From Incurvaria masculella (lineage: Eukaryota; Arthropoda; Insecta; Lepidoptera; Incurvariidae), in contig OX335660.1 of the NCBI GenBank assembly GCA_946894095.1, forward strand, positions 4,159,001 through 4,223,000: DNA of 64,000 bases, read 5' to 3'. The position numbers and the translations under genes are program-made. This document shows, piece by piece, positions 10,074-21,272 of this stretch. Within the stretch, counting starts at the first letter, position 1. Every line of letters begins with the position of its first letter. The notes beneath the pieces are model-generated. The model was not told where the DNA came from and did no database searches. It worked only from the letters and a program-made list of their open reading frames with translations.

Positions 10074-11636
10074 AATGAAATCCCTGTAACTAGCGCGCAG
10101 ATTGCGCAACACACTAGGAAAGATATAATTTTAAACAAAATTTACGGATATATATTGCATGGATGGCCTCAGAGTAGCCGGGATATGCCAGAGGGTCACA
10201 AAGAATATTTTAACAGAAAAGACTTTTTGAATATTGAGCATGGGTGCGTGATTTATGGTTATCGAATTGTAGTGCCGTCAGCGTTAAGACAGCAAGTATT
10301 ATCGCAACTGCACGCCAGCCACACGGGAATTGTTAAAACTAAGTCTGTGCCACGAACATATGTGTATTGGCCGTCTATGGACAAAGACATCGAATCTATG
10401 TGCAAATCTTGTGAGGTATGTCTACAGGAGCGTGCCAGCCCTAGAACTAGTGAGCTAGTACCGTGGTCGTGGCCGACGAAGCCCTGGACCCGGCTGCACT
10501 TAGATTTTCTCGGCCCTCTCGGAAATTATTATTATTTGGTAATTATCGATGCGCATTCCAAATGGATTGAAGTTTGCAGAGTAACGAGCACCGGAGCCGA
10601 TAGTACGATTCGCGAAATGAGAAGTACGTTTGCTAGATGGGGGTTACCTTTAGAGGTCGTCACAGATGGGGGTCCGCCGTTCACCGGAGAACAATTTGCT
10701 AAATTCATAAATAAAAACGGGATTGCTCATCTTTTGTCACCTCCACGTCACCCGCGAAGTAATGGCTTGGCAGAAAATGCAGTAGCACAAATAAAAAAAT
10801 GTTTGAAGAAGTCTGTCAATTCTGGAGTACCGTCGGAAGTAGCTTTATCGCGGTTTTTATTACATTACAGAAATGCAGTTCATTCTACCACTAATAAGTC
10901 ACCCAGCGAAATGTTATGCGGTCGAAAGTTAAGAACCGGTCTCGACCTAATGTTACCAAACACTTCAAACATAGTTAAGAAAGCACAAGACAAGCAAAAA
11001 CAGTACTTTGGAGGAAAGGAACGCCAACTTTCGGTCGGTGACTCGGTCATGTACAAAAAGCTGGTCGATCGGAAAGAGAAGTGGCGGAGAGGAGAAGTAG
11101 TAGACAAAATCGGAAAAACGATGTACTTAATTGGAGACGGCGCGGAACGCCACCGACGACACGTGGACCAACTATACGGCACACCAACGAGGCAGGACGA
11201 GTATGGAGCACCGCCTGCGATGAGCGACGCACCGCTCCCGCAACCGCGAGGTACCAGGTCCAGGCGACGCCAGTCTTTAGAGGCTGCGCTGCTGGACTCG
11301 GCCGCGCTGCCGCCACCGCCTTCGCCGCCGCCGCCTGCGCAGTCCCCGCCGCTGCCGCCGTCACCGTCACCGCCACCGCAGCTTGCTCAGCCGCCGCCTA
11401 CTCCGCCAACGCGGCCGCCTGGCTCACCAGAGCCGTCTACATCTCGCGAAGGGCAACTACAAATATCGCCAACTACGTCACCGTCTCCGACTTCGCCGCA
11501 TAAACAAGCGTCCTTAGAGGCGACCCAGGTCAGCCAGGTCATAAGAAAATCGCCGAGACCAAAGCGAACGTATCGCCCAAAGCCCGATCGGTGGACTTAT
11601 GATTATAAAATAATGTTTACTTTATTTACATATTAA
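10074..11636 (+). pseudogene. Mag element integrase with proline-rich tail
   Basis: The zinc-binding HHCC module is HASHTG...H/C spacing ending MCKSCEVC. The catalytic core has Asp in LHLDFLGPLG, Asp in VVTDGGPPF and Glu in NGLAENAVAQ, the full DDE triad. A C-terminal domain around GDSVMYKK and WRRGEVV is followed by about 100 residues very rich in proline and serine. The stop is at 11634-11636, about 85 bp before the right LTR. The integrase itself has no internal stop. It depends on an upstream frame that is broken. Confidence 0.85.
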
Positions 11637-11720
11637 CTTAATACTTTCATTGCTTATGTTTCTTGTAATTAGAATTAAGAACAAACAAAAATAATGTTTC
11701 TGTTTGTTGGGGGGAGTAAT

Positions 11721-11868
11721 TGCAGTGTATTATCTATGCATACGCACGCAACCTCCGATACCTATTATGTATGTCTATATTAGTGTTGCTATGTGCATTT
11801 GGCTTCGTACATTAAATCAGTCGGATGTCACTCGTTGTCTCACTCCCACGCCTCCTCCGTACATCACA
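11721..11868 (+). repeat. 3' LTR of the Mag element
   Basis: This 148-bp repeat is identical by eye to 2787-2934. It is preceded by a G-rich polypurine tract and followed by the target duplication GATGC. Confidence 0.95.
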
Positions 11869-13531
11869 GATGCCACGGGAGAAAAAAAATTGAAAATGGT
11901 CATCGACTACCGTGCTCTAAATGTGCACAGATGACAAATACCCACTGCCAAATATCAACGACTTATTTGATAAATTGGGTCGTAGCAACTATTTTACAAC
12001 CCTGGACTTAGCAAGCGACTACCGCCAGATAGAAGTAGACCCGGCAGACCGTGCTAAAACCGCGTTCAGCACTCAATACGGCCACTACGCATTCAGTAGA
12101 ATGCCGTTTGGCTTAAAAACAGCCCCTGCCACCTTTCAAAGAGCTATGGATAATATCCTGAGAGGTCTCCAAGGAATCCACTGCCTAGTGTACTTGGATG
12201 ACATTATTATCTTTTCAACCTCACTTCAGGAACACCTAGACAAACTTCGCGTTGTATTCGACAGGCTCAGAGAGAGCAACCTAAAAGTACAACTAAATAA
12301 GTCAGAGTTCTTAAGGAAAGAAGTACTCTACCTGGGACACACCATTACCGAAGAAGGCCTCAAACCAAACGAGGATAAAGTTAGCGCCGTCCTGAAGTAC
12401 CCCATCCCCAAAACAAGAACAGAAATCAAAAGTTTCCTCGGACTAGTAGGGTACTACCGAAAATTTATAAGGGATTTTGCTAAGATAACACAACCCCTAA
12501 CGGCGTGCTTAAAAAAGGGTAAAAGCATAGTGCACAACGAAGAGTTTGTTGGAGCGTTTAACAAATGTAAAGAGCTACTAACAAATGCCCCAATACTACA
12601 GTTTCCTGAATTCGATAAGCCGTTTTTGCTAACCACAGATGCTTCGAATGTAGCCCTTGGCAGCGTACTATCACAGGGGCCCGTGGGCAGTGACAAAGCA
12701 GTCGGATTTGCCAGCAGAACGCGTAACGACTCAGAATGCCGCTACAGCACCATCGAAAAGGAGTTACTAGCAGTTGTCTGGGCAGTAAAGTACTTCAGAC
12801 CATATCTGTATGGCCGTAAGTTCACTATTTTAACTGATCACCGACCATTAGCATGGCTTTACTCCTTAAAAGATCCTAACAGCAAACTTTGCCGCTGGAG
12901 ACTCAGACTCCAAGAATACAACTTTGAAATTATGTACAAAAAAGGAAAACAAAACACAAATGCTGACGCCTTGTCAAGAATACAAATAAATGCATTGGAT
13001 AATGACAACATCTCCATGTATGTGAACTTAGATGAAGACGAAATGCAAAACCTTGATGACATACAAGAAATAATAGACGAACAGCTTCAGACTGACATGC
13101 AAAACACTGCTAAAGAAGTAACTGACTTAGAAAAACGGGATATTGTGGAAAGAGAGAACTCGATAATTGAACTTTCAGACTCAGAGAGTAACGCCACAAT
13201 AAGATCCATAGTCGACAAAGACTTCCAAATTGAAATATCGGACACGGACAGCAACGTCACAGCCCACTCAGTATCTAACCGCGAACACGAGGCGATACCT
13301 AGTTTAGACGAAGCAATCGATTCAAAACCAAACCAAATTCTGGTCTTCACCTGGTTCAAGAATCAAGTTTGCGTTAAAAACACCTCAAACTCAAAACAAA
13401 AAATAATTGAAGTCCACATGCCTGTAAATAATGAAAACCTGACGAAACAGTTCCTTAAAGAACATCTAGACTACAAGAAAAAGTATTTCATCCACTTTGA
13501 AGAAGAGTCCCATAGAAAGACCTTTATGTAA
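11869..13531 (+). pseudogene. Errantivirus RT and RNase H, continuation after the Mag insertion
   Basis: GEKKLKMVIDYRALN continues the RT broken at 2786. A frameshift near 11925 moves the remainder (DDKYPLPNINDLF onward) into the long frame ending at 13531. Visible blocks are LDLASDYRQIEV, SRMPFGLKTAPATFQ, the catalytic box VYLDDIIIF, KIEVLYLGH-type connection, and RNase H (LLTTDASNVALG, YSTIEKELLAVVWA, NADALSR). An acidic, repeat-free linker follows. The RT catalytic residues are intact here, unlike in the Mag copy, but the gene is split by 9 kb and lacks half of its integrase. Confidence 0.85.
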
Positions 13532-13565
13532 ATGTAAATGTAAAAATATATAATAAATTAACTCT

Positions 13566-14213
13566 ATGGGAGTAGTAGAACGTTTTCACTTAACTCTCAC
13601 TGAAATTTACAAATTAGCAAAACATGATAAAAAAGAGACGGACGTCTCCTCCATAATGACTTACTCCGTGATGGCTTATAACAACACTATACACAGTGTT
13701 ACAAAATATACCCCATTCGAAATAGTCTTTGGACACACAGAGTCCAACAACATCTTCGATACAGATCGTGAAAAGGTGCTCATGCAGAAGTTGGTTCAAG
13801 ACTATAGAAAACGTTTGTCAACGTTGTATAAAACGATAAGCGAAAAATTAGTCGAAAATAAAAACAAGGTACGAGACAAGAGAGGTGGTGAAGCAACACT
13901 AGAAATAAAAATAGGAAAAGAAGCCTTTATAAAAGCGACAAGGACTAGGAAAGGGAAGGACCAACCAAGATTTCAGAAGGTCAAAGTCACAGGACCCATT
14001 GAAAGAAACATCCTACCTGTGAAATTGAGAAAGAGAGAAACCAAGGTACACATTAAAAATGTTAAACGCCCCCCACAGATGGTGTATCACTGCCCTGGCC
14101 CTAGCGGAACCAGCAAGATCGCTGAAAGTGGAAGAACTGGAGGACAATCCCGGAATTCTACCTCTGAAGCTGGGACATGCTCGGATACAGAACAATCAGT
14201 GGACGATAATTAA
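13566..14213 (+). pseudogene. Errantivirus integrase, C-terminal half
   Basis: The frame opens at GVVERFHLTLTEIYK, which carries the last catalytic Glu of the integrase core. It continues through AYNNTIHSVTKYTPFEIVFG and a basic C-terminal region. The zinc-binding module and the first two catalytic Asp residues are missing. The preceding 30 bp is a short AT-rich stretch (ATGTAAATGTAAATG), so an internal deletion joined the RNase H linker to the end of integrase. Integration function is therefore lost. Confidence 0.78.
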
Positions 14214-14375
14214 GAGCATAGATATAAAAGATATATAGAACTAACAGCTAATATAGATAAGTATAATATACTAGATGCTTTAATAATAACACATAACTTA
14301 TATTATAAGGAATTATTAGGTTTTAAGGTTCAAGCCGATTATCTAAAGCAGATAGCAATAGAAAAAATAGATCAA

Positions 14376-15185
14376 GTGATGCCAACTTCGCGTTCAAAAC
14401 GAGGTCTTTTAAACCCCCTTGGTTCACTTATTAAACTAGTAACAGGAAATTTAGACCACGGAGACGCCGAACATTTTGAAAATCTTATACAACAGTTAAT
14501 ATGCAAACAAAATCGCGATGGCCAAAAGATCACCCTAATATCTAAAATAATCGATTCAACTATCAACGCCACTGAGATTATCAACAAAGACGTCGTTTCT
14601 CGCAGCGAAAGACTAGAGCGAATAGAATCTATAACAAATGAGATAAATAAAGACCGTTTCCGTATATATTTTTACATGAATGTCCTTACAGTTTACAACC
14701 AATTTATACATAATTTTAGAACCATTTACATTCGACTTGGAGAAATAGAAACGGATATTGCCTTCAGTAAGTTAAATACACTCCATCAATCTATTATTAA
14801 CTCTACTGAACTACTTTTTATATTAAAAACCATAGAAAAGGAAGAAAGCCTAACGTATGCCGTAAATAGTAATAATTTAAGTAAAATAGAACGTAACATA
14901 GTAGTAAAGGCATACTCCAAAGCCACATTAATTAATTTTATTTTAGAAGTACCATTATTAGAAAAGGACACATACACCTATTACAAGGTTATCCCAATTC
15001 CTATTTACCAATCCGAAAACCAACAAACCCACGTCATTATTCCACAAAACCCTTACCTTCTAGTGAATGGAATGAAATACAGATCTGTTGTGAAATCATG
15101 TGAGACCCTAGAAGAAGATTCCTACCTCTGCCGACCAGAAGAAGAAGCACCCTACGCCGAGCCAAGCTGTATAGAGCAGCCTTAG
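14376..15185 (+). pseudogene. Errantivirus envelope-like protein, truncated
   Basis: A basic RSKR furin-type site is followed immediately by a glycine/leucine-rich stretch (GLLNPLGSLIK), the arrangement at the cleavage site and fusion peptide of the errantivirus and baculovirus F-like envelope family. About 270 residues remain. The signal peptide and first subunit upstream are absent or broken, and the frame stops at 15185 before any transmembrane anchor. It is a dead copy. Confidence 0.65.
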
Positions 15186-16029
15186 AGCAACGCGGCCCGG
15201 CTCGACCCGGGGGGAGTGGCCTTACGCACGCGTTCCCCTCTGTCAACGTACAAGATTGCACAGTCTAGCGTATTGTATAAAACTAGTTGCGGCCGGACCG
15301 TTCGCTAGACTGAATCCACCCCGCGTGATTGGCGGTTGTTTTAAAAAATGCGGACTTGTTCAGTTTCTTGTTGCAAGAAGAAGTCCATCGGGCCGATTGT
15401 GTAACAGCGACTGTCGCTGCTAACCGTTCATCGTCAACAACAATTTGCGGCTACCGATAAAAACAGAATGCGATTGCCTAACTTTTAACCGCAGTGACGT
15501 TGAGCTATCGTAAGTTTTCGTCGATCTATCGTGTCGACCTTCCTTTGATTTGACATTTCAATCGAACAAAACACGTCTCTGCATTATAAGAGTTGTGTCA
15601 CGCTCTATTATGACAGGATGTGGAGAGATGGAACGAGAATACTTCAAAGTGAAGTTCATTTTATGGGTTAACATATTTTTGGCGAACAATATTTAATCGT
15701 CCTTATTTACTTAGCCAGAATTTATTTATTACAATGATTGTAATATTACGCTTCACAATTTAGAGACTATTACGAAATGTTTGATTAATTAAATGTTTGA
15801 CTAGGCACTAATAAAAGTTATTATCAGTTTTACAACGTGAAGATTTTCCTTATGTAATTTATTTGTCTATTATACCACCTTTTCGATTAAAAATGCGGTT
15901 GCTTTAAAAACGATACGCCGAAATAAAGTTTGACAGTGACGTTGCCTATTGGGGCCAACCATCGGGATTATATGAATTATTTCGGTAATACTTTATGTAC
16001 CGAACTGCAACTCGAAACTGCATTTTGAG
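15186..16029. other. Non-coding stretch between errantivirus and zeste-like gene
   Basis: No protein motif is visible. The stretch 15214-15520 begins after a G-rich run (GGGGGGAGTGG) and includes a TATA-like TATTGTATAAAA at 15271-15282. It could be the errantivirus 3' LTR, but no matching 5' copy or target duplication exists in the window. After about 15550 the sequence is AT-rich and probably flanking DNA or the 5' region of the zeste-like gene. Confidence 0.35.
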
Positions 16030-16476
16030 ATGGAGTCCCGGCGAGTGGAGCGCGATCGATTGGCGGAAAGAGTCAGCGGGAGGCAGCAGGAATTGCTGCT
16101 TCAATACATGGAGACCCATCACCCGCTGGCAAAAAATAATGTCCACCAGCTTGGTTCCGGCGGAAACGAGAAGGCTCGGATGCTGTGGGACAGGCTGGCT
16201 GAAAGTTTAAATAGTGTGGGCAATGGGTCCAATAAAAGCGGAGAACGATGGCGGAAGGTAGAATGAATACTATTTTTTTACTGTTGTTATAATGGTAGAC
16301 AATTCACGGATATTTTCCGATGCGAAAAGTGGTACCTAAGTTGTGTTGGTTCCTTCCTTGCCTTCGCTCTTACCTGAGATAATTTTACCTGCATCACATT
16401 TAATCTCTCACTACCACTATTCTATAAAATGAAGGTTTGTGCTCTCACATTGCATTTCTAAGCAACATATGGAATG

Positions 16477-16768
16477 TGTAGCTGGGGTGTGGGAGTTTCA
16501 GCGAGAAATATCACAAGTTTGAGAGTAGATAGTCTTTTAATTGCGGATAACACATGGAACACATTACACACACGGCAACTCGATACAAGAGAGAGAACAA
16601 AACGTCAAACAGACAAAAACACATAAAACTATCAATTACGCCACCTATCGGCGAACGGTAATACTCTTATCCTATGCCGGACGCAGCCGACGGAAATCAA
16701 TAACGAATAACACGTGAACAGTGCAGATGGCGCTACGTGTCCGTAAAATGGCTAGTGGACCCGCTATA
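16477..16768 (-). repeat. 3' LTR of the Arc-gag element
   Basis: This LTR is 292 bp and identical by eye to 21273-21564. It lies downstream of gag-pol on the minus strand, directly after the polypurine tract. Confidence 0.95.
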
Positions 16769-16808
16769 TACTCCCCCTATAGTTCTCATAAGCGCCCACG
16801 CATGTGAA

Positions 16809-19800
16809 CTAGTTATTAGCCTTGCGGGGCCTCCCTCTCTTTCGCTTAGGCACAATAGGTAGTGGAGCAACTTCAGACTGACGACAACGGTAAGGGGTAA
16901 GATCCCTGGCATGGTATTTGCCTATGAGTTCCCCATTCTCCACACGGGACAAAATATAGGTAGTCGGACTGACTGCCTTTGAAATGACGTATGGACCGTC
17001 CTTCTTTGGGTAAAATTTGGCTGACAGACCTTTCTCAGCGTTACTTAGCAGTCTAGTCTTTAGCAGCACGTGCTGGCCGATGGTCAGAGGCTGATGTGGT
17101 CTTCTGGACAGGTCGGCGACTGCCTTTCGCCGGTCCTGCTGCTGTTGCACACGTTCTGATGCTTCAGCAAGCGTGGAACCCAAACGCTGAAGATAAGGTG
17201 TAATCTGCGGGATAAAATTTTCAGACGACAGGATCGCTCGGATGTCGTGCTGAACAGCAATAGGGGACCGAAGCTCCCTGGCAAACATTAAGTAAGCTGG
17301 TGTCTTGCTAGTTGCTTCGGTGACGGCACTGTTTAGTGCAAATCGAATTGAAGGAAGTGCTTCTGGCCAAGATTCATGTTTACCTTCGACTAAAATAGCA
17401 AGTTGGCCTTTTATATCACGATTCTTTCGTTCAACTGGGTTACTTTCAGGATGATAGTATGGTATAAGATTTTGAGTTATACCAAGACAATACATAGTGG
17501 CTTGCATAACCTCAGACACAAACTGGACTCCATTGTCGGAGACTAACCTTCTACATAAACCATAACGGAGAAATATTTCATCGACAAGTATCCTCGCACA
17601 AGCTTCTGCGGTCGCAGCTGTCATCGGGAACACTTCTATCCACTTGCTGGCCAAGTCTTCGACCACAAAGATCCAGCGTTCTCCATTTCTCCCAGGTGGT
17701 AAGGGACCGAAGAGATCAACCGCGAGGACTTCGAACCTCTGCGACGGAACTGGGGTTTGTAGAAGGCCCGATGGCTTTTCATTACTAGCCTTGTATCTTT
17801 GACACTCTGTACATGAACTGACATATTGTTGAATGTAACGCCTCATTCCGGGGAAATAATAATGTTGCCGTACCCGCTGGAGTGTTCGTTCAATACCGTG
17901 ATGACCGGCAGTAGGGGCATCATGCAGCTGCTGCATAATGTCAACACGCAGGCTCTGTGGGACAACGAGCTGCGCCTCCTCAGCGTCTGACTCGGCACTG
18001 TAATGATACAGGACACCCTGAGACATTATGTAACCTCTCTCAAGCCATCGCGATGAGGCTACAGCTTCAATCCCCTCCATATCAGTAAGTATTTTATTTA
18101 CGTCGGGATCAGACTGTTGAGCTTCTCGTAGCTCAGTAGCACTCCAGCGTGGAGTATCTACAGTCACGAAACAAACATCCTGGGTACTCTGTTCTTCAGA
18201 ACAAATGGGTCTGCTTAGAGAATCGGCGACCACATTAGATTTTCCTGGAACATAATGAAAGTCAATGTCATATGACTGTAATTTAAGGGCCCACCGTACA
18301 AGGCGGCCTGATGGGGACTTCAAGGTGAGTAACCATTTTAAGGGCTGGTGGTCACTTCCGATAATAACACGATGCCCTTCCACATAACCTCGATACTTTT
18401 CCATAGCCCAGACGACAGCAAGGGCCTCTCTTTCAGTGGTAGAATAATTACGTTCGGCGGGGGTCAATAACCTGCTGGAATAGCAAATAGGACGCTCATC
18501 CAACCCTTCACCCTGCAGCAAGGCAGCTCCGACGGCATAGCTGCTAGAGTCAGTCCGAACAACCAAGGGCTTCGAGTAATCCACTTGAACAAGTACGGGA
18601 GCAGAAGTAAGTAATCGTTTTAATTCCTGGTAGGCACGAGCCTGATCCTCGCCCCACCTCCAGCTCTGATTTTTCTTAGTCAGCAAGGTGAGTGGCTGTG
18701 CCACCTCTGAAAATCCAGGAATAAATTTGCGGTACCAGGAGCAGGTCTGAATAAATCCTTTGAGTTGCTTTATATTAGACGGCTCCTTCATATCGAGAAT
18801 GGCTCTCACTTTATCATCATCTGTGTGTATCCCATCTTTAGAAATGATATGGCCCAGGTACCTTACCTCGTCACGAGAGAAGACACACTTTGTTCTTTTT
18901 GCTCGCAATCCGAAGACATGTAGGCGCTCGAACACCTTTTGAAGGTCCTGGACATGTTTTTCAAATGTTTCTGAAATAACTAAGAAATCATCTAAATATG
19001 CTAAGACACATATATCAGTCAATCCAGCTCGGAATCTATCCACGAGCCGTTGAAAAGATGAAGGCGCGTTCTTTAATCCCATCGCCATGCGTTTAAATCG
19101 GTAAACTCCATACGGTGTTATAAAAGCGGTCTTGTCGCGGTCAGACTCCGCTAATGGGATCTGCCAATATCCTGCTTGTAAGTCGATAGTCGACATATAA
19201 CAATCCTTCTTAGTAGATTGAAGCAATTCATCAATCAAAGGTATGGGATAAGTATCCGATTTAGTGATTTTATTTAACTGTCGGTAGTCGACGCAAAACC
19301 GATGTGTACCATCCTTTTTTGGTACAAGTACAACAGGGGAGGTCCATGCAGACTCGCACGGCTCAATGATATCCCCATCAATCATTTTATCAAGCTCCGC
19401 CTTCAATATTTCCTTTCTAGCAGGCGTCAAGCGATAAGGAGGCACGCTAATTGGAAGAGCGTCACCTGTATCAATATGATGAGAAGCGTAACATGTGGGT
19501 TCTCCCCCTGGTTGGAAGATGTCTTCATATTCCGTGATGAGAGATGACAGCAGCTGCTTCTCGTTGTGATCCAACGAAGAACCCTCATCATCCCGAAGCA
19601 CTGTAGCCGACGCGCAGGCGAGCTGAGCGCAGGTAGGTTCATAGAGTAGCTTGTACTCCTGATCTGGGTTATCTGCGAATATCCATACATCGCGGGCAAA
19701 ATTTATACTTAAATTAGCAGCCTTAATGAAATCCATGCCAAGTAAGGTGTCATTGTCACTAGCATCAGGTAGAATGACGAATGACGTTAGTATCTGACGC

Positions 19801-21182
19801 TCTTGAAGGCAAATTTCAAGGTTAACTCGGAGAATATTGCGATTATCACTCCGTCCATCCGCAAGTTTGATGGTAGCTGTATCCTTAGCAAGTTGTATGC
19901 CTTTGGCCTTAATAATGCGATAGAGAGAGAACCCCGCAACGCTACAACGAGCGCCTGAGTCCAAGAGGGCACGTCCTCGGACGCCAAGCACACCTATATT
20001 TACAATAGGCCTACTGCCTCGTGTACTGTCTACCACAGATAAAACCAATGAGGAAAAAACAGCTGGAGATTTACAATTAGCACAATTTGACCTAATGACG
20101 CCAGGGGCGCCGCAGCCAAAACAAGAAATTTTAGGTTCCGTCGAAGAACCTAACACAGAAGATTTATCAATGACCACAGATTGTTTCGCTAATAATTTTT
20201 GACAAAAGTCTTTGGAATGGCCAAAGTTTTTACAATAGGCACAAAAAACCTTCCTGAGTGAAGAAGAGTCATGATGGGTCGAATACGGCTTATCTTTAGC
20301 CGAAGAGGCACGTCGATCCGCATCAGCCAAAGCAGACACGGGTGGCGGCGAGGGCGAAGCGGCGGCAGTGGAGCGCACGCGCGGGGCCGGCGGCGCCGAC
20401 ACAGCTGCGCGGCCCAGAGCCGGCGCGTTCTCGCGAAGAGAGTCCTCTATCGCACGAGCCTGTACCAACAATCCTTCAAATGTAGTAAAGGTAGTGCGTG
20501 ACACTCGTTTACGGACTCGTCGGTCGAGAAGTCCATATACCATATCCAGGCGCACTATTTCTGTTAATTCATATGGCAGCTTGCACAAGAGAGCACGACA
20601 CTTATTCACAAAAATGTCAGTGTTCTCATCACCTTGCGTAAACGCAAACATCTCACGGAATAGGCGATGCGGTGGCCTGCGATCGCCGTAAGCGCTCTGC
20701 AGATGCTCTAGCGCGTCCTTCCACGTCGACACGGTGCCTTTGATTCCCTGCCACCACGTGGCGGCGGCACCCGTAAACAGCATGGCGACTCCGCGTAGTG
20801 CGTTGACGTCGGATACGGCGGTACAGTCCTTGTAAGTAGTGATGCAGTCGATGAACGCGTCGACGCTTTCGTTCAGGTCCCCACTGAACCGAGACGAGCA
20901 TTTTGCGAAGTTCCCCGAATACAGCGGCTGCTGACAAGTGGGTGCAGCCAAAGTTGAAGGTACTTGCGAATGTGAAGCGTCGGCGTCGTTTCGCGATGGC
21001 GGTATAAACGCGGCAACGCGTTCGACGAGCTCTTGGTACGCCTTTGCCTGAGAGCGTTGCAGCGACTCCAGCAAAGACGAGAATTGCCGTTGAGACATCT
21101 TAATCGGCGATGATTCCTCTTCGTCCGACGATATCTCCTCACCGGATGGGTCGGTCGACACCGGCCCTTTCTTCGGCGGCAT
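16809..21182 (-). CDS. Gag-Pol polyprotein, Arc-like capsid, intact
   Basis: From the ATG at 21182 the frame gives about 1457 aa without a stop. The capsid region (about residues 95-255) has FSGDLNESVDAF, AATWWQG, RPPHRLFREMF and DENTDIFVNK, the pattern shared by insect Arc genes and their parent Gag proteins. Cysteine knuckles lie near 313-370 (FCAYCKNFGHSKDFC and CFGCGAP). The protease has LLDSGARCSVAG near 406, using Asp-Ser-Gly. RT spans about 590-780 with YLDD at 729-732. RNase H follows (RTDSSSYAVGAALL). Integrase has GHHGIERTL...CTECQ and a DDE triad (VDLFG, SDNGVQF, NPVERKNRD). Gag and Pol are fused with no frameshift. Product would form cytoplasmic particles and integrate new copies. 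Confidence 0.93.
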   Translation of the reverse strand: MPPKKGPVSTDPSGEEISSDEEESSPIKMSQRQFSSLLESLQRSQAKAYQELVERVAAFIPPSRNDADASHSQVPSTLAAPTCQQPLYSGNFAKCSSRFSGDLNESVDAFIDCITTYKDCTAVSDVNALRGVAMLFTGAAATWWQGIKGTVSTWKDALEHLQSAYGDRRPPHRLFREMFAFTQGDENTDIFVNKCRALLCKLPYELTEIVRLDMVYGLLDRRVRKRVSRTTFTTFEGLLVQARAIEDSLRENAPALGRAAVSAPPAPRVRSTAAASPSPPPVSALADADRRASSAKDKPYSTHHDSSSLRKVFCAYCKNFGHSKDFCQKLLAKQSVVIDKSSVLGSSTEPKISCFGCGAPGVIRSNCANCKSPAVFSSLVLSVVDSTRGSRPIVNIGVLGVRGRALLDSGARCSVAGFSLYRIIKAKGIQLAKDTATIKLADGRSDNRNILRVNLEICLQERQILTSFVILPDASDNDTLLGMDFIKAANLSINFARDVWIFADNPDQEYKLLYEPTCAQLACASATVLRDDEGSSLDHNEKQLLSSLITEYEDIFQPGGEPTCYASHHIDTGDALPISVPPYRLTPARKEILKAELDKMIDGDIIEPCESAWTSPVVLVPKKDGTHRFCVDYRQLNKITKSDTYPIPLIDELLQSTKKDCYMSTIDLQAGYWQIPLAESDRDKTAFITPYGVYRFKRMAMGLKNAPSSFQRLVDRFRAGLTDICVLAYLDDFLVISETFEKHVQDLQKVFERLHVFGLRAKRTKCVFSRDEVRYLGHIISKDGIHTDDDKVRAILDMKEPSNIKQLKGFIQTCSWYRKFIPGFSEVAQPLTLLTKKNQSWRWGEDQARAYQELKRLLTSAPVLVQVDYSKPLVVRTDSSSYAVGAALLQGEGLDERPICYSSRLLTPAERNYSTTEREALAVVWAMEKYRGYVEGHRVIIGSDHQPLKWLLTLKSPSGRLVRWALKLQSYDIDFHYVPGKSNVVADSLSRPICSEEQSTQDVCFVTVDTPRWSATELREAQQSDPDVNKILTDMEGIEAVASSRWLERGYIMSQGVLYHYSAESDAEEAQLVVPQSLRVDIMQQLHDAPTAGHHGIERTLQRVRQHYYFPGMRRYIQQYVSSCTECQRYKASNEKPSGLLQTPVPSQRFEVLAVDLFGPLPPGRNGERWIFVVEDLASKWIEVFPMTAATAEACARILVDEIFLRYGLCRRLVSDNGVQFVSEVMQATMYCLGITQNLIPYYHPESNPVERKNRDIKGQLAILVEGKHESWPEALPSIRFALNSAVTEATSKTPAYLMFARELRSPIAVQHDIRAILSSENFIPQITPYLQRLGSTLAEASERVQQQQDRRKAVADLSRRPHQPLTIGQHVLLKTRLLSNAEKGLSAKFYPKKDGPYVISKAVSPTTYILSRVENGELIGKYHARDLTPYRCRQSEVAPLPIVPKRKRGRPRKANN

Positions 21183-21272
21183 AATGGCGTCGTCCGGTGC
21201 GCGGCCGCAATCGACCGTGTGAAAACTCGATCGAAACTTGTTCGAAACTCTCGCCCACAGTTGGGACGCCAA

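Larger units (their letters stand above)
2787..11868 (+). mobile_element. Mag-clade Ty3/gypsy LTR retrotransposon with nested pogo-like insertion
   Basis: Two 148-bp direct repeats, identical by eye, begin TGCAGTGTATTATC and end GTACATCACA. They are flanked by the 5-bp duplication GATGC (2782-2786 and 11869-11873). A G-rich polypurine tract (TTGGGGGGAG) lies directly before the right LTR. A TGG-starting primer-site candidate (TGGCGACGAAGATGG) follows the left LTR. The internal region encodes Gag and Pol of the Mag type (short LTRs, FFDD-like RT, HHCC integrase). Gag is split by a DNA transposon, and pol carries two frameshifts, so the copy is inactive although its LTR identity suggests recent insertion. 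Confidence 0.92.
1596..15185 (+). mobile_element. Errantivirus (TED/gypsy-type) remnant, interrupted by a Mag element
   Basis: In order on the plus strand are a gag tail, aspartic protease, RT, RNase H, the second half of an integrase and an envelope-like ORF, which is the layout of lepidopteran errantiviruses such as TED. The RT is cut by the Mag element at 2787-11868, and the host frame resumes after the GATGC duplication. Several frameshifts, a missing integrase N-terminus and a truncated envelope show it is inactive. The 5' LTR and most of gag are absent. A 3' LTR was not delimited, although sequence after 15214 carries a TATA-like box. It is the oldest layer in this nest. Confidence 0.75.

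Noticed and set aside
11081..11503. Plus-strand 140-codon alanine-rich ORF
   Set aside because: Out-of-frame reading of the proline-rich integrase tail; no motif.
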